Positions 1 to 8,099 of a stretch of 64,000 nt of DNA are shown piece after piece. Positions within the stretch are counted from its first letter, which is position 1, and each line of letters begins with the position of its first letter. The notes beneath the pieces were generated by a model. The model worked only from the letters and a program-made list of their open reading frames with translations. It had not been told where the DNA came from and searched no databases. The translations under genes were made by a program, and so were the position numbers. The stretch covers positions 1 through 64,000 of the forward strand of contig JAAVVG010000022.1 in NCBI GenBank assembly GCA_012976225.1, in the 5' to 3' direction. The stretch comes from Golubevia sp. BC0850 (taxonomy: Eukaryota; Basidiomycota; Exobasidiomycetes; Golubeviales; Golubeviaceae).

Positions 1-335
1 CGTACTCCCAAAGCTTGCTCGCCCTTTGGCTCCATCCTTGGCCTGTTGATCTGCCTTCTCGTTTCCTTCAATGTCCGTGTGTCCAGGGACCCAATCCAAG
101 TGGATCCGATTTGATGGATTCCTTTCTAGCCAAGCGCAGGCATTCTTCTCCAGCTCCTCGAATTGGTTCTGGCTAGAACAGACTGGTGAGTTTAGAGCTA
201 GGGAAAGCACTGCCGAGTTGTCCAAGAAGACAAAGACACGAGAGATGCAGGAGAGTTGGGGGGAGTTGGGTATCAAGTGGATTGCCTGTTTGAATCCTTC
301 ATTCCTCCCTAACCCTAACCCTAAGCACTCTACCT
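1..335 (-). mobile_element. LINE (non-LTR retrotransposon) RNase H fragment, cut by window edge
   Basis: Read on the minus strand, 300 down to 1 is one open frame with the RNase H core found at the end of many fungal non-LTR retrotransposon ORF2 proteins. An acidic segment VFVFLDNSAVLSL carries the second conserved Asp, and HLDWVPGHTDIEGNEKAD supplies the typical H-x-WVPGH-x4-GNE-x-AD block with the last catalytic Asp. In this orientation the protein continues past position 1, so its C-terminus lies outside the window. Upstream, the frame closes near 335, just beyond a short TTAGGG array, so the reverse transcriptase part is missing here: either 5' truncated, as LINE copies usually are, or rearranged. 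The RNase H identity is firm; the clade (Tad, I or other) cannot be told from this piece. Confidence 0.8.
307..324. repeat. Interstitial telomere-like repeat, three CCCTAA units
   Basis: Three exact CCCTAA units (TTAGGG on the other strand) lie in a row. TTAGGG is the common fungal telomere unit. The array sits at the upstream edge of the LINE RNase H fragment. A single extended copy (CTAACCCTAAC) occurs at 4148-4158, at the upstream edge of the Gypsy fossil. Confidence 0.6.
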
Positions 336-616
336 ACCTTCTACTAGTTAGCCCCCGTTACACGAGACCCGAAGGCCGGACGGCCACCTTCCCAGATGCT
401 GCTTTCTCAAACATGCAATCCACCGCTACTCCGCACCGCCTGCTATCGGGAAGAGTGAGGGACAACACATTCTGTTCTTTTTCGACACCGTAGCGCAGAG
501 AAGCACAGATTCATCAGCTTTGTCAGTCAGTCACAAAACGGCCGATGATCATGTTCAGCGCTGACTTGTTCAAGGTCGCGATGGTATAAACAATACAGGG
601 ATCTCGCAGCGTGGAT
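336..616. other. Intergenic, no gene seen
   Basis: No convincing coding frame or repeat in this stretch. It separates the LINE fragment from the stop codon of the two-repeat gene and probably includes the 3' untranslated region of that gene. Confidence 0.5.
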
Positions 617-1276
617 CTAACAGCAGTATCCTTGCAAGTCAAAGTGAGCAGTGATTCTCTTCATCAGGTGCTGCTCCAGCTCGTCATCTGTACCTCCCAT
701 GGCGTCTGGGCCCACCTCAAACATTTCCGTGCTTAGGACGCCCGACTGAGGTATACTGGTAGACTTGGGAACGTATGAAAATTGGCCTTTGTGCCTTGAG
801 ACCCTAATCTGGATAGGTTGATCCACACCTGCCTCGCGTATCGCTGGAACGATGGCGACCTCCAGCTTGTGCTGAATTCCCCCCCGCATAATGCATAGGT
901 GATCCGAGACGAAGCGTAAGTGCAAGCGTTCAGCAGCTTCTTCCCCTGGGCTCATTGGAAGAGGCGGCATGATTCCGAATCGGACCAGAATGCGGTGGAG
1001 CAGCTTGTCCTGGACCTCTACTCCCTCGTCGGGACCCTTTTGCTCGTCCGTATCAACTTCGAACGTCTCGCTGTCCCAGACGGAGGTCCCCGGCACATCC
1101 AGCGACGTTTGCTTGTAGCTTGGATGATGCGCATGCATCCTGACCTCGACCACTACCGTTCCTTTTCCCGGTCCTAGAAGACCAGCCGCGGAAGCCTGGC
1201 CCACTTTGTAGGTCAGCGCCGCTCGGAGTAGCTCCTCGTCCTGCGACCACATGAAGTGGATCTGGATGGACTTCAT
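617..1276 (-). CDS. Unrecognised protein made of two tandem ~105-residue repeats
   Basis: Single-exon ORF of 219 residues with an ATG start. I do not recognise the family. By eye the protein is an internal duplication: residues about 4-105 align with about 115-215. Each unit begins with a hydrophobic strand (IQIHFMWSQDE versus LHLRFVSDHL), then a basic strand pair (VVVEVRMHAH versus IQIRVSRHKG), a SY-x-x-x-S-x-x-(V/I)P motif, an E-x-FEV strand (SETFEVDTD versus STEMFEVGPD), and a G-x-D-(D/E) acidic turn followed by a C-terminal amphipathic helix (LLHRILVRF versus LMKRITAHF). No signal peptide or membrane segment is visible. A TATAAATA element lies about 88 bp upstream of the ATG, and a hairpin and direct repeats lie beyond it, which supports real transcription. 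It lies between a LINE fragment and a Gypsy fossil, so it could be lineage-specific. Function unknown. Confidence 0.65.
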   Translation of the reverse strand: MKSIQIHFMWSQDEELLRAALTYKVGQASAAGLLGPGKGTVVVEVRMHAHHPSYKQTSLDVPGTSVWDSETFEVDTDEQKGPDEGVEVQDKLLHRILVRFGIMPPLPMSPGEEAAERLHLRFVSDHLCIMRGGIQHKLEVAIVPAIREAGVDQPIQIRVSRHKGQFSYVPKSTSIPQSGVLSTEMFEVGPDAMGGTDDELEQHLMKRITAHFDLQGYCC

Positions 1277-1363
1277 CGTCGTCTGAGTCTAGTTGCAGTG
1301 GTCTGACGGGAGGAGATTTGTTTCAACTATTGGGAGAGTCAAAGAAGCTTACATTGCTGCCGC

Positions 1364-1371
1364 TATTTATA
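1364..1371 (-). promoter_or_regulatory. TATA box of the two-repeat gene
   Basis: On the minus strand this reads TATAAATA, a full-consensus TATA element, about 88 bp upstream of the ATG at 1276. Most other genes in the window lack such a clear TATA box, so this gene may be inducible. Confidence 0.55.
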
Positions 1372-1382
1372 AGGAGTGTTTT

Positions 1383-1405
1383 CGACTGCGCTGTCCGCGC
1401 AGTCG
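1383..1405. promoter_or_regulatory. Perfect 9-bp inverted repeat upstream of the TATA box
   Basis: CGACTGCGC, then a 5-base spacer, then GCGCAGTCG: two perfect 9-bp arms. The site begins 12 bp upstream of the TATA element in the direction of the minus-strand gene. A dimeric activator site is a reasonable guess, but the binding factor is unknown. Confidence 0.45.
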
Positions 1406-1486
1406 AGTGTCGAGTCAGAGTCAACTACTGAGCGGCAGTTCGACCTCGCGCTAGTTGAGTGTCAAGTCAGGCCCAACTGCTGAGTG
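1401..1486. repeat. Promoter direct repeat, two 34-bp units 52 bp apart
   Basis: Units at 1401-1434 and 1453-1486 match at about 27 of 34 positions by eye. Both contain the core GAGTGTC-x-AGTCAG and end in CAACT-x-CTGAG. The first overlaps the right arm of the inverted repeat. AGTCA/TGACT cores recall bZIP (Gcn4/AP-1-like) half sites, but this is only a resemblance. Confidence 0.45.
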
Positions 1487-1489
1487 AAG

Positions 1490-3560
1490 TCAAGCAACAG
1501 AGTTTAGCGCAATCGAATTCCGCGCTAGAAGCTCTTCCGATCAAACTTTTCAAGTCAAGATTGAAAAGGTAACATGAAGAGGTAGCAGGATCTGATGGTC
1601 AACGGGCTTCTCCAACCAGAACAGACTGCAAGAGGTCACAGTCGTAACGCATGCATCAACAGTAGTAGCAGGGAGTCATAACGTAGTGTACCACAGAATG
1701 TCAACATAGCGAGAAGGACTGTGTGATCAAAGCAGAAAGGGGGGGGGGAGCGTCTCAAGAAATGGACGGAATGGCGAGGGTTTAGATCCAGTTAAGCAGA
1801 ACGGAACAGAATGAGCATGAGATTGGAGAAAGAAGAGGAGACTGAGACAAAGACGAGCGGGAAAGAGATGGGGTGTTATGGACATCTGCAAAGTGCAAGA
1901 GTGAAGAGCGTTGACAAGACTTGATAAAATGCATTTGACAATGGGCAGAAATGTGATGTCAAATCAATACTGAGGTCACGAGTGTTTGATGCCTAAGCAA
2001 AAAGTCCTTTTTTTTTCTATGAGCAAAGAGAACCGAATTCTTTTTCCTCCTAACGTGTTGTCAAGTTTCTGCGGAGCCCTATATTGCAAATACTCGCAGA
2101 AGCTCTGGTCTGGCGGTGCATTTTGCTGGGTCGGACATATGATGTCATAATAACAGGACCCAGAAAAGCAGCAGGTGCTGATGTCGGACACAATGAACCA
2201 CATTTTGCCTGTCAGGACTTTGAAAGCGAGCATGCCCCTTTCAGCTCACTTTCGCGTATAAAGTCAGAGACTTGCTGGAAAAAGGTTGTCTCTGGCGTCT
2301 CATTCCTTGGGTGGTGAAAAAAATGCTTGTTCGCTGATCGACCATATTCTACTCAGTTAAAGAAATATGAAAAAATTGTTCAGATGAATACCTATTTTGA
2401 TAACGGCACAGTACGGTCGAGCTGAACTGGACCCGACAAAGAAAAATTCAGAACTGACTGCGGGAAGTGAGCAAAACTATGGAAAGCTATGGATCTTTAA
2501 TTGAAGTTGGATGGCTGCCGCTCTTGGAATAAAGACCCAGATAAAGCTATTTTTTGGATACCTCGCAATGAATTGGACCAGCTACAGACTAAACGCGATT
2601 TTCGGGCTGTCTTTCATCAAAAAAGAAGTATGAGGTCTAACAATTGTATCCCACAAAAAAATTCAGGTCGTTTCCTTGCTTCTCTTTTGATCTTTGCTCT
2701 CCATCCGCATGCCTCTCCTGAAGAACAAGCCCACCAGAATTTCAAGAACCTTCCTCTAAGCGCTACTTCAGGATTCAGTTGCACAAGCGAGCTCGGTAGC
2801 GTTATTAATTTTGTCTACTTTGTCCATCTGGAAGCTGCGTTTCAGCCCTAGAAGTCTATTGAGATTTCTTTCCTCCAGAGCCCAAGTCTCGCCCAAAATT
2901 TCAAGTCATTTTTTAGTAGGGAGGTTGGAAAGAGTTCAACCAGCAGAATAGATTGCAAATTGGATATCGCTCCAAATGATGGAACGTCAAAGCCAGAACT
3001 GCAAGTAGCTCAGGGGCTCGTGGTGATCAGGAGATTCGGCGACTCAAGTTGGGAGTGAAGAGCAGAACGAAACAAGAAAAACCCAATCTTACATCTCGAA
3101 ATTTGCTTCTGTTCAAAATAAGTCGGAGTGTGGCGGAGGGTAGGAAGTAGCATCACTTAAATCCAGATTAAAACCTCTCAGAAAGGTCGCCGAAGATGTA
3201 ATGTCTACTTTTTTTCTTCCTTTTCTTTTGTTTTCTGTGTACCATGTTTGCCACCTCTACAGCTCTTGGACAGAATGAATCACCCCGGGTTAGGAGTGGG
3301 GTGCCGCACCGGTAGAGGCACCCTCCTGATAAAAGCACAACTTCTGGAGTCCCTCTGGCACAAAAGTGTGACAGGGGCATTGAGTAAGAAGAAGCATGAA
3401 GTCACTTTAAGCCCAGAGACAGACGGTCTTCTGCTCGAGCAGCGTGTGGCCTCGGAAGGTATTCGAAAAATCTTCTGCGCTTCAGCGGACATCATTGAGG
3501 AAACAACACAAGACGATTGGCAATGCAGTCAGAATACTGTCTACGCATTTCAGAGAGCGA
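1490..3560. other. Gene-poor AT-rich stretch, no supportable gene
   Basis: Short open frames occur on both strands (for example 2501-2851 plus) but none has a recognisable motif, splice pattern or composition that sets it apart from chance. A run of ten G lies at 1739-1748. The part from about 3170 to 3560 adjoins the Gypsy fossil and may be more of the same decayed element, but I see no diagnostic motif there. Confidence 0.45.
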
Positions 3561-4145
3561 TTAAAGGTGACCAAATGGAGGTGTGGTGCCAGGCTCAGGT
3601 TCAATCGCATGGCCATGATTGGTGTGAGGAGGAAGTTCGTCTGCAAGGGTCTTGCAAAAGACTTGAAGGTATTGATGACAGACTGAAGGGATCTTCTCCT
3701 TAAGTTCCTGGATGTATTCTGGAGTGTCTATTTGGGGTGGAGAGAGTTGCGAGATTCCTGAAGAGAAAGATTGGGAAACCGGTCTTGACGCAGGGTACTT
3801 CTGGAAGGCCTTCGACAATTTCTGGAGCCTTGACTGAAGTGGGAGTCCGAAGTGACTGAAAGAGCCCTCCAGTTAATATCGAGATTGTGTTTGAGTAACT
3901 CTATCTGATCTCCAAAATCGTTCTTCTTCTTCCTCTGGAGTGCTCTCCTTCCCTTCTTGCTCAGGCTTGCTATTTCTAGGATTAGTTGTTCTGTCTCCTC
4001 TTGTCGGATCAGGGTGAGTAGCTTCTCCTTCTCTCTTCTCTCTTTCATGATCGGGTCCACCTTGTCGTCCTAGTAGGCAAAGCCTTTTGTCCTCCCTCTC
4101 TTCTTCTTAGGAGTGGAGTCTGTCAAGCATTTGCTGAGAGTCTCG
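3561..4145 (-). mobile_element. Ty3/Gypsy LTR retrotransposon fossil (pol fragment)
   Basis: On the minus strand the segment encodes the pol region just before the reverse transcriptase core, with the family signature LADELPPHTNHGHAIEPEP followed by TTPPFGHL (compare the usual ADxLPPHRxxDHxIxLxPG-xxPPFGPLY of Ty3/Gypsy, Metaviridae). A basic, Lys/Glu-rich stretch lies upstream of it, as in the gag-pol linker of such elements. No LTRs, intact protease, full reverse transcriptase or integrase can be recognised around it. It is a short, old, broken fragment with several breaks. A telomere-like CTAACCCTAAC lies at its upstream edge. Confidence 0.75.
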
Positions 4146-4398
4146 TTCTAACCCTAACTGGAAATTAGCGTACAAAAGTCGCGAAACGCGGAAGCAGTCA
4201 GCGTTTAATTGAGAGCTTCCAACTTTCTTCCTCTTCTCCATCCTTACTATACAGAATCAACTGTTGCAGTTGAGAATCGAGTAGCCCCATTAAGACATCG
4301 AACATCAACGGAGAGCAAGCCTCAAATCGCTTCGATTTACCTTCACAGCCTATCCTTCTTCAGAGAGTCAAGACCTATCAAGCTACATCGCCTTCAAC

Positions 4399-5191
4399 AT
4401 GTTTTCAACTCTTCCAGAATCGGAGAGAATGGCTTTTTATGGTCTACTAGATGAGTCAGTAAGAACATTTGACCTCCAACTGGAAGAGAATCTCTTTCTC
4501 TTTCCACCATACCCTTATCACTAACTCCTCTCTTTCTTTAGATATTTCGAATCTCGACCTCATCTTCTACCTTCTCAAGCATCAACTTCCGATCCAAACA
4601 CTTCATCAATCTCATCAGAATCAGTGACACTCTCAAGGAATGATGTCGAACGAGCAGGAAGGTTCGCAAATTCTCCACTCGGACAGAAGATGGTTGGACA
4701 TGCTCTTGGAAGCAGTGGTCGAGGTGTCCCTCCTGAGCCTCCAGCTTCTTCCTCGTCAAGCTATGGTGCTTCTACTTCGAAGAAAGGTCCACCTCCTGCT
4801 CCTCCAGGAAGGAAACTCTTTGGTGGAAGTTCTCCTCCGGTTGAAGAGGAAAGGCGAGGTCCTGGTGGAGTTAAGATCCCGGCTGGGTTGAGTACTGGGA
4901 GGGTGAGTAGCAGAGCTACATTGGAATAGAAATGGCTAGAAGAGTAGAACTGGAACCAAAGATTGAGTACTTAGAAGAGAAGAGAAGGGTCCCAAAGAGA
5001 GGATAGAGAGAGAGGAAGGGAGGACCGCTGTTAGGACACAGCTGTATGGCCCCACTTAGCAAGCTCTGTGAAGGAAGCCTTCGTGGAGAAAGAGGAGAAA
5101 TTAAGATTTAGTCTGGAGATGAGATAGTGCTGTGAGGCGGAAGGTGATCTTGGGAGAGAAAGCTCCTATCAAGAGACTCATCTCCGATCTC

Positions 5192-5229
<38 letters not shown>

Positions 5230-5869
5230 ATTGAAGTTCTAGGATAGATGATCATTATTCTCACACAAATTTCTTGCTTCTTTACTTCCCCTCTTTCCCA
5301 TCTCTGCTCTCGTTCCTCTCTCCGACTTCTCCTACTATCCTAATCGCAGTCAATGGGTTCCATCAAAACCGGTTCCAAAGGAGAAGCCTTCTCCTCCTTC
5401 ATTCACAAACCCCGAGGAGCTAAAGCCGAAGCCATCAAAGAAGCTCAAGTCAACGAGCCAATCTTACCACCTGCTCGAAATAACAAGCCCGCTCCACCTC
5501 CAATCAGAAGAGGTGGAAGTGTGTCGAACCCTGCTCCACCTCAAGCTGTTCCAGGTGAACCTATGGGTGAAGCTTTGTATGCGTGAGTTGAAGGTCTCGC
5601 AAAGTGTTTCCTCTCGAAACGCAAAGAGAGGATTTGAACTGGACTTTCTGACCATCTTGTCTTTCCTCTTGTCTTTTGATCTTTTGGTTTTTGGACTGGA
5701 TTGTTTACTGGATCACAGATATGAAGGAACAGATTCTGATGATTTCACTTGTTCAGAAGGAGAGAGATTCTATTTGGTGGAGAGAGTTTCTGATGATTGG
5801 TGGAAAGCTAAAAGTTTGGGTGGTGGGAGAGAAGGTTTGGTTCCTAGTAATTATGTTCAAGCTCTCTAG
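4399..5869 (+). CDS. SH3-domain protein with proline-rich linker
   Basis: Four exons: 4399-4454, 4542-4902, 5350-5582, 5719-5869; all junctions are GT-AG and in phase, giving 266 residues. The N-terminus has a short conserved block (MAFYGLLDEYFESRPHLL). The middle is Ser/Pro-rich with PPPAPPGRK and PAPPPIRRG, which look like SH3 ligand motifs. The C-terminal ~54 residues are a complete SH3 domain: ALYAYEGTDSDDFTC, then ERVSDDWWKAK, then GREGLVPSNYVQAL. SH3 proteins with this layout bind proline-rich partners at actin and endocytic sites; a resemblance to yeast Lsb1/Pin3 is limited to the domain. Intron 2 is long (447 bp) and holds a CT microsatellite. The start was chosen because the upstream frame lacks another in-frame ATG that fits and because MFSTLPESE leads straight into the conserved block. 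Function beyond SH3 binding is inferred. Confidence 0.85.
5194..5226. repeat. CT microsatellite, about 16 units
   Basis: An uninterrupted (CT)n tract within intron 2 of the SH3 gene, part of a longer pyrimidine-rich stretch that leads to the 3' splice site at 5349. Confidence 0.9.
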
Positions 5870-6658
5870 AGAAGGCAATCCTTTACTGCTGATGAGAAAA
5901 GAGATCGAAGTAAAGGGGAGGGATGTAAATAACTCGCTGAAACAAAAGAGTCACCTTAGCCAATCTTTGTTTTGTCTTGAAAGAAAAGCTGCGTCTGAGA
6001 ATTTCGTTCGTCACCTTTATGGAGGTTTTCGTAAAATCCCGTAGATTCTTTTGTTAAAGAGGTAGAGCAACTTTGGCTGCTTTGGATTTCCTCTTTTAGA
6101 GACCGATCGTCAACTTCCTCCCACAAGAACGACATCAACTGCAGAATGCTTCTTCGCTTCTATTGACCTCTCAAAAACTGTCATCTCAAGTCCCCTCTTT
6201 ATCAATCTCCGACAGAACTTTGTTTGAGCGTGTGTCTAGCTCGATTCTTCCTGATTTGTTTGAAACCCTCTGTCGTCAAGAACAAGTTTTCAGAAGACCT
6301 CCTCCCTACTTTTCTTTCATTCCGAGTTTCCCAAGCGCAAGGCAAAGTACCAAACATCAGATCTTTCAATCTCAACTCCATCACTCACTAATGGAAACCA
6401 GTAAAAAAAAAGAAAAAAAAAGAGCGATGATGTTTAGAAGTACAACAAAAAAGCAAAGAAAGAAACTAAAAGTACAAAGAGACATTAGAGAACACAGCAA
6501 CCAAGAGTAACACCAGCTTGCCTCTTCGGAGAAAAGGAGAGACCCATCGAGTAGTCGAGAAAGGAAGTGAAACAGCCAATCCAAGAAGCTTTCCTTCAAA
6601 AAAACCTCGTTCTCTCCTATGGCTTCAAACCTGAAAGACCCTTCCTTCCGAACCTCTT
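5870..6658. other. Convergent intergenic region (3' ends of two genes)
   Basis: This 789-bp gap lies between the stop codons of the SH3 gene (plus) and the DUF2358-like gene (minus). It contains a TGTAAATAA element near 5925, a plausible 3' UTR/poly(A)-type signal, and A-rich tracts around 6403-6475. Open frames here begin at non-ATG codons and show no protein motif. Confidence 0.5.
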
Positions 6659-8043
6659 CTAAACTTTCCTCTTCAGATTGCTTCCATGTTCTCTTTCATC
6701 TGAAATTCGCTTCTGATCGAAGAATCCAACCTTGAGTAAAGGAGGAAGTGGCAAACCAGAAAGATTGGCAGTGCTAGTAGTGGTTGAATGAGCGTGAGCG
6801 TGAGCAGGAGCTGGAGTTTGATTTGAAGAAGTACCTGTCAATCGAACGATGGTGGCTGAGAGGTTAGCCCAGAGCTTAAGAGTGGAGAGAAAAAGGGGGG
6901 GGTTGAGTTTGCTGATAAAGAATAGTGGTGTTTTTGAACGTGTCTTGTTTCTTTTCCTTCGATCTTGCGACCCTTTCTGATCCCCCAAAATGTCTGACAT
7001 TGATTTCTCCTTCCCAAGGAAAGGCCAATCTTCAAAAGAAAGCTTAAGGGTCTTGGAGCGCCGCAATCGATTTCCAATCTCCACCAAGGGAAACTCACCT
7101 TCCTACCAGGAGCTGGTTGAATCTTTTCAACTCTATGCCTTTTGATCAACCCAGTATCCCCACAGAATTGATATCTAAAGATGACTGTATACTCATGTTG
7201 AGAATGAGTGACTCTAGTCAAAGCTTTCAATTTGAGTCTCACCATTAATTCATCATTCCTTCCTGCTACTCCACCACCTTCAGCTTTCAAACTGGTTTTT
7301 GAGAAACCAGAACTAGATCTAACCAATTGAACTCTCTCCAATTCAACTTGAACTTCAGTGAAGATGACATTCAAAGCATGTCTCAAGACTTGAGAGCTGG
7401 TTAAATAAATCGATCTACCACTGAAAGTTAGATTGGGACCTTGATCTCCTAATTCTAATTCTGGTGGGTTGTTCAAAGGAGGCCTGTAACTGAATTTGAT
7501 TGAAGGATGATAGATGCTTAGATCTTCTTCTGAGTCTTGATTGGTGGAGGCAGAAGAGGATTGAGATTGATGCCTCAAAAGAGAGGATAGGGCTAAAGAT
7601 GGGAAACCTAAAAAATCTAGAGTGGAATTGTTTGAATTTGAATTATGAGAATAATCGACTAGACCTAATCTTGGGAAATCTGGTAGAGTAGCTCGAAGGA
7701 GGTGAACTGCTCTACCTAATCGAAGTTGATATTCATGGTCAGAGACTCGGAAAAAGTTAGAGTTCGGTCCACGCGGAGACGATAGTGAAGAATTGGAATG
7801 AGAAGGGGTGAAATAAAGACTTGGATTGGAAGTTGAAGTTGAAGTTGAATCTGAAGATAGCAATCGATGCGAATTGCCAATGGAGTGCAAGTTGGAATCT
7901 CTCCCACAATTCCTGTTGATGACTCTGGCTCTGGCTGGTAGATCTAAGTTCTTGTAGATCTGAATTTGATTGCTCTTGGTCAATATCTTCATCTCTTTCT
8001 TCACTGCCGTTGAAACGTTGATGATCTTTGTTCTCAGAGCCAT
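6659..8043 (-). CDS. DUF2358-like protein, possibly organellar
   Basis: Two exons, 7099-8043 and 6659-6874, join in phase across a 224-bp intron (GTGAGT to a strong pyrimidine tract ending CTTAAG), giving 386 residues. The central part resembles the DUF2358 family, a SnoaL/NTF2-like fold: [16 protein letters not shown], then [35 protein letters not shown], and a late strand pair [20 protein letters not shown]. Asn/Ser-rich low-complexity loops interrupt the domain. The N-terminus ([19 protein letters not shown]) is basic and free of acidic residues until residue 17, so it could be a mitochondrial leader, but this is inferred. The gene is divergent from UBA2, with only 56 bp between the start codons. 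If the true start is the Met at residue 18, the gap would be slightly wider. Function of the family is not known. Confidence 0.75.
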
Positions 8044-8099
8044 TCGCGACGCCTATCGAATTCTTCCTCTCCCTCCCAAACACCAGCGTCGATTATGAA
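8044..8099. promoter_or_regulatory. 56-bp divergent promoter core between DUF2358-like gene and UBA2
   Basis: The two ATG codons face away from each other with only 56 bp between them, so both promoters and both 5' UTRs must overlap each other or the coding regions. The stretch is pyrimidine-rich (TTCTTCCTCTCCCTCCC) with no TATA element. Use of a later start in either gene would relax the squeeze. Confidence 0.5.

Noticed and set aside
2501-2851. An open frame of about 116 codons upstream of the Gypsy fossil
   Set aside because: No motif, no clean ATG context and no splicing partners; composition does not differ from surrounding non-coding DNA.
5194-5226. The CT tract as a regulatory GAGA-type element
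   Set aside because: It lies inside an intron next to a splice acceptor and is best read as a microsatellite.
6163-6510. A Lys-rich open frame of about 115 codons
   Set aside because: It has no ATG start, lies in a convergent 3' region between two real genes, and owes its composition to A-rich tracts.
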